A stretch of DNA of 56,864 nt from CALMFQ01 sp964495595 (GCA_964495595.1 CAZBWH010000013.1:1-56864), one strand, 5' to 3'; counted from the stretch's first letter, positions 17,899-26,949 are shown. The notes: generated by a model not told the origin, from the letters alone. Program-made: numbers and translations.

Positions 17899-18633
17899 TC
17901 AGAACTTGAACCCTTTGTGCAGCGCGACCACGCCGGCTGTCAGGTTGTGATAGTCAACCCGGTCAAAGCCTGCGTCCAGCATCATTTGCTTTAACTCGTC
18001 CTGGGACGGATGCATGCGGATCGACTCCGCCAGGTATTGATAGCTGGCAGAATCGTTGGCCACCAGCTTGCCCATCAGCGGCAGGGCCTTGAAAGAATAC
18101 AGGTCGTATACGGGCTTGAGTGGTTCCCACACCTTGGAGAACTCGAGTACCAGCAATCGACCACCGGGCTTGAGCACTCTGAGCATTTCCCGCAGCGCTT
18201 GATCCTTGTGGGTCATGTTGCGCAGTCCGAAGGCCACGCTTACGCAGTCGAAGTACTCGTCGGGGAAGGGCAGTTTTTCGGCATCGCATTGCGCTACAGG
18301 CAGAATGGTGCCTTTGTCGAGCAGCCGGTCACGGCCAACGGTGAGCATCGAGCTGTTGATGTCGGTCAGCCAGACCTGCCCGGTCGGGCCGACCCGTTTG
18401 GCAAATGCCTGTGACAGATCGCCGGTGCCGCCGGCGATGTCCAGCACCCGCTGCCCCTCGCGCACACCGCTTTGCTCAATGGTGAATATCTTCCAGATCC
18501 GGTGCAGGCCGGCCGACATCAGGTCGTTCATGATGTCGTATTTTTGTGCCACGGAATGGAATACCTCGGCAACCTTGTGTGCCTTTTCCGATTCGGCAAC
18601 GGATGAAAAACCGAAATGTGTCTGCTGATCCAT
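17899..18633 (-). CDS. ubiE: Ubiquinone/menaquinone C-methyltransferase UbiE
   Basis: A 244-residue SAM-dependent methyltransferase acting on 2-polyprenyl benzoquinol or demethylmenaquinol. Motif I is VLDIAGGTGDLS. The UbiE signatures YDIMNDLMSAGLHRIWK and FGLRNMTHKDQALREMLRVLKPGG are present, as is the C-terminal NLTAGVVALHKGFK. The ATG at 18633 gives the family N-terminus; the longer frame runs through the upstream DUF971 gene and was rejected. It is 13 bases after the DUF971 gene. Confidence 0.96.
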   Translation of the reverse strand: MDQQTHFGFSSVAESEKAHKVAEVFHSVAQKYDIMNDLMSAGLHRIWKIFTIEQSGVREGQRVLDIAGGTGDLSQAFAKRVGPTGQVWLTDINSSMLTVGRDRLLDKGTILPVAQCDAEKLPFPDEYFDCVSVAFGLRNMTHKDQALREMLRVLKPGGRLLVLEFSKVWEPLKPVYDLYSFKALPLMGKLVANDSASYQYLAESIRMHPSQDELKQMMLDAGFDRVDYHNLTAGVVALHKGFKF

Positions 18634-18646
18634 GTGTAGTGTTCTT

Positions 18647-19018
18647 TCAATCACGGCTGGCGCCGGCGGTGGCCAGGCGTGCCAGGTAATCCTGCCAGTT
18701 GGTCTCGCGGGCGGCGCCCAGCTGATAAAGGTAGTCCCAGGAATACAGCCCGGAATCGTGGCCATCGTCAAACACCAGCTTGACCGCGTAGTGGCCGACC
18801 GGCTGGACGTCGGTGAGGTTGACGTTCCGTTTGCCGGTCTGCAGCCTGGCTTGTTCCGGTGAGTGGCCACGGACTTCCGCCGACGGTGAGTGCACTCTCA
18901 GGTACTCGGCATCCAGCAAAAAACACTGACCGTCGTCGTAGCGGATCTCCAGTTGACGGGACTGCCGGTGCAGGCGGATTTCCGTTGGGACAGGGGTGTT
19001 TAGGTTGAGTCCAGCCAT
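18647..19018 (-). CDS. DUF971 domain protein
   Basis: A 123-residue protein made of one DUF971 domain (also called the GBBH-like N-terminal domain): TEIRLHRQSRQLEIRYDDG, FLLDAEYLRVHSPSAEVRGH and YAVKLVFDDGHDSGLYSWDYL. Related domains may take part in iron-sulfur cluster handling, but the function of the stand-alone bacterial form is not established. In many betaproteobacteria this gene precedes ubiE, as here. It is divergent from phoB. Confidence 0.85.
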   Translation of the reverse strand: MAGLNLNTPVPTEIRLHRQSRQLEIRYDDGQCFLLDAEYLRVHSPSAEVRGHSPEQARLQTGKRNVNLTDVQPVGHYAVKLVFDDGHDSGLYSWDYLYQLGAARETNWQDYLARLATAGASRD

Positions 19019-19098
19019 TGATCTGTATGCGGGAAAGGGTGACCGGGCATCTTATCAAATCCCTGCCGGGCTGGCACGGGCAGCTTGTGGCGCAGGGG

Positions 19099-19116
19099 TT
19101 TTCATTTTTGTGTAAC
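19099..19116 (+). promoter_or_regulatory. Candidate Pho box upstream of phoB
   Basis: TTTTCAT-TTTT-GTGTAAC resembles two CTGTCAT-type half-sites, each matching at 5 of 7 positions with a 4-base spacer. It lies about 50 bases upstream of the phoB start. Autoregulation by phosphorylated PhoB is known in E. coli; for this site it is inference. Confidence 0.4.
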
Positions 19117-19167
19117 AATTGTTTCTTAAGCTCGCAATATTAGTTTTCACGATGCCGAGAGAGAGTC

Positions 19168-19860
19168 ATGCCAGCAAATATCCTGTTGGTCGAAGACGAG
19201 CCTGCCATCCAGGAGTTGATTGCCTTTAACCTGGAGATGGCTGGACATCATGTGTTGCGGGCGGATACCGCCGAGCAGGGGTTGCATCTGGTCAAAAATG
19301 CACTGCCGGATCTGGTGTTGCTGGACTGGATGCTGCCCGGTGCGTCCGGAGTGGATTTCACCCGGCGCCTGCGTAACGATGAGCGAACCCGGACCGTGCC
19401 GATCATCATGCTGACTGCCCGTTCGGAGGAGCAGGACAAGATCGCCGGCCTGGACAGTGGCGCGGATGACTACATTACCAAGCCGTTCAGCCCGCGTGAG
19501 CTGGTGGCGCGGATCAAGGCGGTACTGCGGCGGCGTGCCCCGCAGATGACCGATGATGTGGTCAGTGTGCGTGGTTTGAAGCTCGATCCCGCCACCCACC
19601 GGGTGATGGCCGACGGGAGAACGCTGGAACTGGGCCCGACTGAATTCCGTCTGCTGCATTTCTTCATGACCCACCCGGAGCGGGTGCATTCCCGCTCGCA
19701 ATTGCTAGATCAGGTGTGGGGTGATCATGTATTTGTCGAGGAACGCACCGTTGATGTCCATATCCGTCGGTTGCGTTCGGCGCTTGAGCCTACCGGGTAC
19801 GCCGAATTGATCCAGACGGTTCGGGGCTCAGGCTACCGTTTTTCGGTTCAGCCTGGCTGA
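19168..19860 (+). CDS. phoB: Phosphate regulon response regulator PhoB
   Basis: A 230-residue OmpR/PhoB-type regulator. The receiver domain (1-120) has the acidic pair E9/D10, phosphoacceptor D53 in LLDWMLPG, T83 and K105. The winged-helix DNA-binding domain (130-228) includes ELGPTEFRLLHFFM, VWGDHVFVEERTVDVHIRRLR and TVRGSGYRF, which match PhoB closely. A GAGAGAG ribosome binding site precedes the ATG. phoR follows after 97 bases; no pst or phoU genes are in the window. Confidence 0.93.
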   Translation: MPANILLVEDEPAIQELIAFNLEMAGHHVLRADTAEQGLHLVKNALPDLVLLDWMLPGASGVDFTRRLRNDERTRTVPIIMLTARSEEQDKIAGLDSGADDYITKPFSPRELVARIKAVLRRRAPQMTDDVVSVRGLKLDPATHRVMADGRTLELGPTEFRLLHFFMTHPERVHSRSQLLDQVWGDHVFVEERTVDVHIRRLRSALEPTGYAELIQTVRGSGYRFSVQPG

Positions 19861-19957
19861 TTCGTTCATCGGCGCGCCACTCGGCTGATGTTTGGGCTAT
19901 CCGGCGCAGGATGTTGCCGGTAGCGGATCGGTGTGGCCGGTTTTTTCAGGGTAAGCA

Positions 19958-21271
19958 ATGTTGTCATCATTCTGGGTTCGTTCGCTGGCAACCTTGCTGG
20001 TAGCCGCATTGCTGTCGCTGGTGGCATGGCCGTTTACTGGTCCGGTGGGGTCGCTGTGGCTGTTCTGTGTGCTGTTGCTGGCCATTCTGCTGTTTCATCT
20101 GCGCCAGATCGCCCGGTTGGTGTATTGGGTGCAGCATCCTTCACTGGATAGTGTTCCGGAGTGTTTTGGATCCTGGGAGCTGGTGTTCAACCATCTCTAC
20201 CAGATGATGCGCGAGCAGACGCGCAGCCAGCAGAAACTGACCAACACCCTCGACCGTTTTGTCAGTGCCGGCGAGGCGATGCCGGATGGTGTGGTGGTGC
20301 TGAACGAAAAGGATCGTATCGAGTGGTGCAATCCGGTGGCGATGCACCATCTGAATCTCGACCGGCGACGGGATGTCGGGCAGCAGATCAGCTATCTGGT
20401 TCGCCAGCCGGACTTTGTCGACTATCTGGGGCGGCAGGATTTCAGCCAGCCCTTGCTGCTGCGCACCGGCCGGAATCAGGAGCGTCTGCTATCGATTCAG
20501 CTGGTGCCGTTCGATGTATCGCGCAAATTGTTGATCAGTCGTGACGTGACCCAACTGGATCGGGTGCAGACCGTGTTGCGCGATTTCGTGGCCAATGTGT
20601 CACATGAGTTGCGCACTCCGTTGACTGTGGTGGGTGGCTTTCTCGAAACCCTGCTTGATCTGGACGATGCCGACCCGGCCGTCATGCAGCGCTACATGCA
20701 GTTGATGCAGGTCCAGACCGACCGGATGAAACGGCTGGTGGACGATCTGCTGACCCTGTCCCGGCTCGAGAGCAATGTTCAGGTTGCGTCCGACGATCCG
20801 GTCAACATGCCGCAATTGCTGCAGACGCTGCTGGCCGAAGCGCAAGGGCTCAGTCAGCAGCGGCACCGGATTGAGTTGAGCATGGAAGGTGATCGCTGGT
20901 TGCTGGGGTGTGGCGATGAGCTGCATAGTGCGCTGGGTAATCTGGTCAGCAATGCGATCCGTTACACCCCAGCCGGTGGAACGATCCGCCTTGCATGGCG
21001 CGATGGCGCAGATGGGGCCACCTTCTCGGTGGCTGACTCCGGCATCGGCATCGAGGCCAAGCACATTTCCCGCCTGACCGAGCGCTTTTACCGGGTTGAT
21101 CGTGGCCGGTCGCGCGAGACGGGGGGTACCGGGTTGGGGTTGGCGATTGTCAAGCATGTGCTGATGCGTCATCAGGCCGCACTGGAAATCCACTCCGAAC
21201 CGGGCAAGGGCAGCCAGTTCCTGGTTCGTTTTCCGGTGCAGCGGCTACTCGCGCCATCGCTGGCAGAGTGA
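19958..21271 (+). CDS. phoR: Phosphate regulon sensor histidine kinase PhoR
   Basis: A 437-residue sensor kinase with two closely spaced N-terminal membrane helices (about 8-26 and 30-48) and almost no periplasmic loop, as in PhoR. A PAS domain (about 95-195) follows, then the HisKA domain with H216 in NVSHELRTPLTV, and a HATPase domain with N, G1 (DSGIGI) and G2 (GTGLGLAIVKHV) boxes. It pairs with the upstream phoB. The PhoR assignment rests on architecture and context. Confidence 0.92.
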   Translation: MLSSFWVRSLATLLVAALLSLVAWPFTGPVGSLWLFCVLLLAILLFHLRQIARLVYWVQHPSLDSVPECFGSWELVFNHLYQMMREQTRSQQKLTNTLDRFVSAGEAMPDGVVVLNEKDRIEWCNPVAMHHLNLDRRRDVGQQISYLVRQPDFVDYLGRQDFSQPLLLRTGRNQERLLSIQLVPFDVSRKLLISRDVTQLDRVQTVLRDFVANVSHELRTPLTVVGGFLETLLDLDDADPAVMQRYMQLMQVQTDRMKRLVDDLLTLSRLESNVQVASDDPVNMPQLLQTLLAEAQGLSQQRHRIELSMEGDRWLLGCGDELHSALGNLVSNAIRYTPAGGTIRLAWRDGADGATFSVADSGIGIEAKHISRLTERFYRVDRGRSRETGGTGLGLAIVKHVLMRHQAALEIHSEPGKGSQFLVRFPVQRLLAPSLAE

Positions 21272-21344
21272 TCGTTGTCTGCTTCTGCCCGGCTCTGCTG
21301 ATTGTGTCACAATGGCGTCCTGATTCCGGGGCGGGGCAATCAAC

Positions 21345-24122
21345 ATGCGTACTTTTCCTCTGGCGTGGCCGTGCGCGGCCATTCTGACACTGACAATCGT
21401 TGCCTGCAGTGAGCGCCAGCCGCAGCCAGATTCGCTGCAGCAGGCCCAGGTGGCTCTCGCTGCCGGACAGTACCAGTCTGCCACCGTCTCGCTCAAATCC
21501 TATCTGCAAGCCCGGCCGGACGATCCCGAGGCGCGCCTCCTGCTTGGCAAGGCGCTGTTGGCTACCAGTGATCCGGTTTCCGCCGAAAAGCAGTTGCGCA
21601 AGGCTGCGGAACTGGGGCTGTCGCAAGGGCGGATAGCGCTGCCGCTGGCGCAATCCTTGCTGGAGCAGGGGGAGTTTCGCCGCCTGCTGCAGGAGGCTGA
21701 TATCCGTCATCTGACCGATGCGGGTGATGCTGCCCTGCTGCACACCTATCTTGGCCGGGCCAACCTGGGAGTGGGGGAGGTGGCGCAGGCCGAGCAGCAG
21801 TTCGCGCAGGCGCTGCGCCTGCGCCCGGCATTGCCCGCCGCCCGGTTGGGCGCGGTGCGGGTCAGGCTCGCCCGCGGTGATGCGGAGCATGCGCTGGCTG
21901 ATCTGAATGCTTTGCTGACGGCCGAGCCGGACTCGCACGAGGCGCTGAAGCTCAGGGCCGGCTTGCTGCAGACTCGGGGCAGGTGGCCGGATGCGGTAGC
22001 CGACTACCGCCGTGCCTTGACGGTCCAGCCGGATGATGTCACCGCGCGAGCCGACCTGGCGCTGTTGTTGCTGCAGCAGCAGGACGTGACCGCAGCCGCG
22101 CACCAGCTGGATGAGCTCAAGCGCCGCAGCCCGCAGTCGCTCGCCGCCAACTATCTGCAGGCGTTACTCGCCTACCGTGCGGGGCGGTACGACGAATCGC
22201 GCAAGTTTGCCGACATCGCGTTGACCGGCGACCCTTCACATCTGCCCGCCCTGTTCCTCGCCGCGGCAACTGACTACCAGCTGCAGGATTATGTACGGGC
22301 CGAGGCGCGCCTGCGCCAAGTGCTGGACAAGCAACCGATGCACTTCCCGGCGCAACGCCTGCTCACTGCGACCTATTTGCGGCTGGGACAGCCGAATCGT
22401 GCGGCGCGTATCCTGCCGTACCTGTTGCGGCCAGGCATGGAAGACGACGCCGATCTGGCCGCACTGGCCGGCGAAGTGTTTCTCAGCAACCAGGATTTTC
22501 ACCACGCCGAGCTGTTCTTCAACCATTCAGCCAGACTGGATCTAGCGAGCGACGACAAGCGCACTGCGCTGGCAATGGCCCGGCTGGGCGAGGGCAAGAC
22601 CGAGCAGGCGCTGACCGAGTTGCAATCGATTGCCGGCAAGGGCAAGTCGCTGACTGCGGATCGTGTGTTGATCCAGCAGCTGTTGCGCCAGGAGCGGGCC
22701 GAGCAGGCGCTGGGCGTGGCTCGACAGATGATCGAGCGGGCACCCCAGCAGCCCGAAGGGCATTACTGGCTGGCTGCGGCCCGCTATGCCCTGGGAGATC
22801 GCGCAGCGGCGCTGGCTGCACTGGATGAATGCCTGCGACTGGACCCCTTTTACGCACCTGCGCTGCAGACCCTGACCAGCATGGATCTGGCTGCAGGCCA
22901 ACCCCAGCGCGCCATTCAGAGGTATGCATCATTGCTGGCCAAGCGGCCGGCCGATCCCGCCCTGCTGTCGGCGCTGGCCAGGTTGCAGCGCAAGCAGGGA
23001 GCCAGTCCCGATGCTGTCCTGACATTGCTGGAGCGGGCGATCAATGCCCACCCCGAATCGGTTGACGCCTATCTGGAAATGGCAGCGGCCCAGCTCGACT
23101 TCGGCATGCCCAAGGAGGCCGAGGCCACCTTGCAGAAAGGGCTGTCGCAGCGGCGTAACCAGCCTTTGCTGCTGGACAGGCTGGCGCTGGCCCAGTATCA
23201 CCAGGGAGACTTGGAGCGGGCGGTCACGACCCTGTTCACGTTGGTTGAAGTGGATCGCGGGCATGCGGCGAGTGTGTATGCGCGTATTGCCGAATTGCAG
23301 GCAGCCAGCCGCAAGCCGGCCATGGCGCTGCAGACGCTGCAGAAAGCCTTGGCGCTCGCACCTGCCTCGGTTCCGTTGCAACTGGCTTACGCTCGCAATC
23401 TGGCCGCAGCAAACCGGATGCAAGAGGCATTGGCGGCTGCCCGTCGTTTGCAGCAGGCCCAAGGGCCGACCCGTGCGGCCGGATGGCTGCTGGAAGGCCA
23501 GATACTGGCCGACCGTCAGCAGTGGCCGGCCGCGCTGGGCAGTTTTCGTCAGGCGCATCAGCTGAAGCCTGCCGCGGAAACGGTGATACGCCTGCATCGC
23601 AGCCTGTCAATGCTGGGCAAAGGGGTAGAGGCTCAGCAGGTGGTGCAGTCCTGGCTGTCCAGTCATCCGGAAGACCCGGCCGTGCTGGGCTATCTGGGCA
23701 CGCTCGCCCTGCAGCGCAATGAACCAGTCGCTGCAGCCAGAATGCTGCAGCAGGCGCTGACCGGAAATGCCGACAATGTCGAGGTGCTGAACAATCTGGC
23801 TCTGGCATTGTGGCAGCAGAATCAGCGCGCCGAGGCGGTGACTCGTGCCGAGCGGGCGTCGGCTCTGGCCCCGGCTGATGCTGATGTCCTTGATACCCTG
23901 GGTTGGATGCTCAACGAAACCGGCCAGCGTGGTCGCGGCCTGCAACTCTTGCAGCGAGCAGCAGTGTTGAAAGCCGATGATCCACAGATCCAGTATCACC
24001 TGGCGAGAGCCCTGCTGTCCGACCAACAGCCCGCAGCGGCCAAATCACGGTTGGAAGCGGCATTGCGTCTGGGGGATTTTCCGGAGCGGGAAGAAGCCGC
24101 GCGTTTGCTGAAATCGCTGTGA
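21345..24122 (+). CDS. PEP-CTERM system TPR-repeat lipoprotein PrsT-like
   Basis: A 925-residue lipoprotein (lipobox with C21 in TIVAC) made almost entirely of TPR repeats, many with the A..LG.A....G....A...L..AL...P pattern. Length, lipobox and repeats fit PrsT, a TPR protein of PEP-CTERM/exosortase systems often encoded near exopolysaccharide genes. The next gene is a PEP-CTERM protein, which supports this. No exosortase, prsK/prsR or polysaccharide genes are in the window, so the rest of the system would lie elsewhere. PilF- or BcsC-like TPR proteins are alternatives but are normally different in length or location. Confidence 0.75.
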   Translation: MRTFPLAWPCAAILTLTIVACSERQPQPDSLQQAQVALAAGQYQSATVSLKSYLQARPDDPEARLLLGKALLATSDPVSAEKQLRKAAELGLSQGRIALPLAQSLLEQGEFRRLLQEADIRHLTDAGDAALLHTYLGRANLGVGEVAQAEQQFAQALRLRPALPAARLGAVRVRLARGDAEHALADLNALLTAEPDSHEALKLRAGLLQTRGRWPDAVADYRRALTVQPDDVTARADLALLLLQQQDVTAAAHQLDELKRRSPQSLAANYLQALLAYRAGRYDESRKFADIALTGDPSHLPALFLAAATDYQLQDYVRAEARLRQVLDKQPMHFPAQRLLTATYLRLGQPNRAARILPYLLRPGMEDDADLAALAGEVFLSNQDFHHAELFFNHSARLDLASDDKRTALAMARLGEGKTEQALTELQSIAGKGKSLTADRVLIQQLLRQERAEQALGVARQMIERAPQQPEGHYWLAAARYALGDRAAALAALDECLRLDPFYAPALQTLTSMDLAAGQPQRAIQRYASLLAKRPADPALLSALARLQRKQGASPDAVLTLLERAINAHPESVDAYLEMAAAQLDFGMPKEAEATLQKGLSQRRNQPLLLDRLALAQYHQGDLERAVTTLFTLVEVDRGHAASVYARIAELQAASRKPAMALQTLQKALALAPASVPLQLAYARNLAAANRMQEALAAARRLQQAQGPTRAAGWLLEGQILADRQQWPAALGSFRQAHQLKPAAETVIRLHRSLSMLGKGVEAQQVVQSWLSSHPEDPAVLGYLGTLALQRNEPVAAARMLQQALTGNADNVEVLNNLALALWQQNQRAEAVTRAERASALAPADADVLDTLGWMLNETGQRGRGLQLLQRAAVLKADDPQIQYHLARALLSDQQPAAAKSRLEAALRLGDFPEREEAARLLKSL

Positions 24123-24132
24123 CCGGCGATCG

Positions 24133-24151
24133 TTCCGTGTCGGAATATTTT
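24133..24151 (+). terminator. Probable terminator after the PrsT-like gene
   Basis: A 5-bp stem TTCCG/CGGAA with loop TGT (24133-24145) is followed by TATTTT, 10 bases after the stop at 24122. Short but correctly placed. Confidence 0.45.
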
Positions 24152-24218
24152 ACAGTTCAACAAGATGGTGCGACTTGCTAGTTGCGCAAACCCATATATG
24201 TCAATGGGCTACGCTGAT

Positions 24219-24234
24219 TGGTATGTTTGTTGCT
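24219..24234 (+). promoter_or_regulatory. Sigma-54 -24/-12 promoter of the PEP-CTERM gene
   Basis: TGG-TATG-TTTG-TTGCT has GG at 24220-24221 and GC at 24232-24233, the exact spacing required by RpoN. It lies about 85 bases upstream of the PEP-CTERM start at 24320. RpoN with the PrsK/PrsR pair is known to drive PEP-CTERM genes in other proteobacteria. Confidence 0.65.
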
Positions 24235-24319
24235 TGATTGTCCGGCAGAATAGCGGGCCGGACTGTCGGTATGATCGCCTCCGTGTGCCTGCAGCCATTT
24301 TCCGTTTTGGGGGTTTGTA

Positions 24320-25153
24320 ATGAAAAAATTGTTTGCAGTGCTGCTCGCGGCTGCACTCAGCCCGGCGGCGGTTGCCGGGGTGAAGGGCACCCTTCTCGAT
24401 AACTATACCGGTGCCAGGCTGGATAGCCACGGCACGTGGATCGAATCCACTACCGACTCGATGGGTGGCGTTGACTACGACCTGAGATCGTTGTCGTACG
24501 ATTATGACAAAGCGTCCCACCGGATGAAGGTGACCGTCGATGCCGGCAATTACCGCGACGGCAATGGGGGTACCGAACTGGGCGATTTGTTCCTGCATTT
24601 CAACCTTAACCCGCTGCTGGAAGTCTCGCCGAGTGGCAAGGATCGCTCTGACCTGTCGGCAACCGACTTCGGCGTTGACTGGAACGATGGCTTGGGGTTT
24701 GTCTTTGACACCAGTTCGAAAAAAATCTTCGGCGGCAATTTCGGCATGCAATATGCCGCGCCTTTGTCGGGGGGCGGCGTGCCGTTGCCTGGCGGCAGCA
24801 AGTGGACTGGTGATGGCGGCCGTAACGGCCAGGAAGTAGGGTATTCCTCGGGAGGCAGCGTGGTCGCTTCTGGCAACAGCGGAAGCGGGAAGTATGATCC
24901 CAGCTTGGGATTCGTCGACAACGGCCACGGTACCCTGACTTACACTTTCGACTTGCAGAAGCTCTCGACAGCGGCTGGTTTTGGCGATCTCGACAGCAAA
25001 CTCTCGGCAGGCATGCTGGATTTGAGCGCCCGTTGGACCATGACTTGTGCCAACGATGTGTTGCAGGGCCGCTTTTCGATTCCTGAGCCGTCAGCTTTGC
25101 TGATGCTGGGCCTTGGCCTGACTGCGATGGCTGGCTTGCGCCGCCGCGCGTGA
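24320..25153 (+). CDS. PEP-CTERM sorting domain protein
   Basis: A 277-residue exported protein. A signal peptide (cleavage after AAVA, about residue 19) leads a Gly/Ser/Asp-rich beta-type body, and the C-terminus is a textbook PEP-CTERM signal: IPEPSALLMLG, a hydrophobic helix LGLGLTAMAGL, then RRRA. Exosortase would cleave here and anchor or release the protein. The body has no recognised enzyme motif; YSSGGSVV and WNDGLGFVFD are typical of extracellular PEP-CTERM proteins of unknown function. It has its own sigma-54 promoter and terminator, so it is transcribed separately from the PrsT-like gene. Confidence 0.85.
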   Translation: MKKLFAVLLAAALSPAAVAGVKGTLLDNYTGARLDSHGTWIESTTDSMGGVDYDLRSLSYDYDKASHRMKVTVDAGNYRDGNGGTELGDLFLHFNLNPLLEVSPSGKDRSDLSATDFGVDWNDGLGFVFDTSSKKIFGGNFGMQYAAPLSGGGVPLPGGSKWTGDGGRNGQEVGYSSGGSVVASGNSGSGKYDPSLGFVDNGHGTLTYTFDLQKLSTAAGFGDLDSKLSAGMLDLSARWTMTCANDVLQGRFSIPEPSALLMLGLGLTAMAGLRRRA

Positions 25154-25169
25154 ATTTGCGGTTCGCGAT

Positions 25170-25207
25170 CAATGCAAACGGCCATCTGCGGATGGCCGTT
25201 TGCATTG
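25170..25207 (+). terminator. Strong hairpin after the PEP-CTERM gene
   Basis: A perfect 17-bp stem (25170-25186 with 25191-25207) is capped by TGCG between C and G, a UNCG-class tetraloop. There is no clean T run beyond the stem, although the 3' arm holds TTTGCATT. It may work as a terminator or as a 3' mRNA stabiliser. Confidence 0.6.
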
Positions 25208-25280
25208 CCGGGCTCGCGCCGTTGCCCACAGACCGTATCTGGCATAATGGCCACTGATCCCACTGGAATGACTGACTGAA

Positions 25281-26360
25281 ATGAGCAGACTGAAATCGAT
25301 TCGTAGCTGTGGCCAGCGCATCTGGCTGGACAATCTGTCGCGTGCCCTGGTGCAACAGGGTGAATTGCAACGCCTGATCGCGGAGGATGGCGTCGCCGGC
25401 GTGACCTCCAATCCGGCGATTTTCTACAATGCCATCGCCAAGGATCCAGCGTATCAGGCGCATCTGGCCGAGCTGAAACAGTCGCTCGACGATGCCGAGG
25501 CGCGATATGAAGCGCTGGTGATTCCGGATGTGCAGGCAGCTTGCGATCTGTTGCTGCCGCAATACCGGCAGACCGAAGCGGCGGACGGTTATGTCAGCCT
25601 GGAGGTGTCGCCATTCCTCGCCAACGACGAAGTCGCCACCCTGGCAGCCGCCCGGCGCCTGTGGCAGGCGGTGAACCGGCCGAACCTGATGATCAAGGTT
25701 CCGGCCACCGCAGCCGGTATTGCCGCATTCGAGCAATTGATCGCCGAGGGGCTGAACGTCAACATCACGCTGATGTTCTCGCAGCGCCACGTCGAACAGG
25801 TTTTCGATGCCTATGTGCGCGGGCTGGAACGCCGCCTGGCTGCCGGGCAGCCATTGCACGGCATCAAGGCAGTTGCCAGTGTGTTCATGAGCCGGGTGGA
25901 TACCCTGGTCGACAAACTGCTTGACCAGTACGGTGCCGACGAAGCGCTGGTTTTACGTGGCAAGGCTGCCGTTGCGCTGGCCAAACGCGCTTACCGCCAC
26001 TATCGCGAGTTGTTCCACGGCGAACGTTTCGCCACGCTGAAGGCGGCCGGAGCACGGCCACAATACCTGTTGTGGGCCAGCACCGGCACCAAGAACCCGG
26101 CGTACAGCGATGTGTTGTATATCGAGGAGCTGGTTGGCCCGGAAACGGTCAACACCGCGCCGGATGCGACGCTGGTGGCATTCCGCGACCACGGGCAGGC
26201 GGCAGAGACATTGACGCGTGATGTGGCCGGTGCCGAGCTGGTGCTGGCGCAACTGGCGGAAATGCAGATCGATATGCTTGCCGTGGGCGAGCAGCTGCAA
26301 CAGGAAGGCCTGAAGCTGTTCGACGAGGCGTTCGAAAAGCTGTTGTCGCTGACTGCCTGA
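25281..26360 (+). CDS. tal: Transaldolase
   Basis: Transfers a dihydroxyacetone unit between sugar phosphates in the non-oxidative pentose phosphate pathway. The 359-residue length fits the longer bacterial Tal subfamily. Motifs include GVTSNPAIF, the Schiff-base Lys K139 in NLMIKVPAT, and the later ASTGTKNPAYSDVLYIEEL. Preceded by the PEP-CTERM hairpin and convergent with ampD; monocistronic by context. Confidence 0.95.
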   Translation: MSRLKSIRSCGQRIWLDNLSRALVQQGELQRLIAEDGVAGVTSNPAIFYNAIAKDPAYQAHLAELKQSLDDAEARYEALVIPDVQAACDLLLPQYRQTEAADGYVSLEVSPFLANDEVATLAAARRLWQAVNRPNLMIKVPATAAGIAAFEQLIAEGLNVNITLMFSQRHVEQVFDAYVRGLERRLAAGQPLHGIKAVASVFMSRVDTLVDKLLDQYGADEALVLRGKAAVALAKRAYRHYRELFHGERFATLKAAGARPQYLLWASTGTKNPAYSDVLYIEELVGPETVNTAPDATLVAFRDHGQAAETLTRDVAGAELVLAQLAEMQIDMLAVGEQLQQEGLKLFDEAFEKLLSLTA

Positions 26361-26379
26361 CCTTGGCGCCGCAGTGCGC

Positions 26380-26949
26380 TCAGCCGTGCGCCGCCAGCTT
26401 GCTGCGGTAACGTTGCCAGTCGAAATATGGCCCCGGGTCGGTCTTGCGGCCCGGCGCAATGTCGGAGTGGCCCTGGATGTCCTTGAGCGGGTAATGTTGC
26501 TGCAGCGCGAGCGTCAGCGCCGTCAGCACCCGGTATTGGGCGTCGGTGAATGCGTCGAAGTCCGAACCTTCCAGTTCAATGCCGATCGAGAAATCGTTGC
26601 AGCGCTCGCGCCCCTGCCAGCTGGAGAGCCCTGCATGCCAGGCGCGCTGATCACACTGCACGAACTGCAATAGCTCGCCGTCGCGCCGGATCAGAAAATG
26701 CGCCGACACCCTGAGATGGTGAATCTCCCGGTAATACGGGTGCTCGTCTGGATTCAACCGGTTGGTAAACAATTCGACGATGCCACTGCCACCGTATTGC
26801 TGCGGTGGCAGGCTGATGTTGTGGATCACCAGCAGTTCAACCGCCATCCCCTCCGGGCGCGGATCGAAATTCGGCGAGGCGATGAAGCGCGCCTGCGGCA
26901 CCCGGCCGTTGTCGTCGAGCGTGAATGTCGCGGGCGATTCAGTCGTCAT
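26380..26949 (-). CDS. ampD: 1,6-anhydro-N-acetylmuramyl-L-alanine amidase AmpD
   Basis: A 189-residue cytoplasmic zinc amidase of cell-wall recycling; loss of AmpD derepresses AmpC beta-lactamase in some species. Zinc ligands H43 (LLVIHNIS), H161 and D171 (GHSDIAPGRKTDPG) and the catalytic Glu E126 (IGIELEG) are present. The ATG at 26949 overlaps the end of the QueD-like gene and has AGGTGA 9 bases upstream; an ATG at 26958 would add three residues. Third gene of a nucleotidase-QueD-AmpD run. Confidence 0.92.
   Translation of the reverse strand: MTTESPATFTLDDNGRVPQARFIASPNFDPRPEGMAVELLVIHNISLPPQQYGGSGIVELFTNRLNPDEHPYYREIHHLRVSAHFLIRRDGELLQFVQCDQRAWHAGLSSWQGRERCNDFSIGIELEGSDFDAFTDAQYRVLTALTLALQQHYPLKDIQGHSDIAPGRKTDPGPYFDWQRYRSKLAAHG

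Noticed and set aside
24166..24180. TGGTGCGACTTGCTA as a sigma-54 promoter
   Set aside because: The GG to GC distance is 10 instead of 12 bases, which RpoN does not tolerate well; the site at 24219 has the correct spacing.
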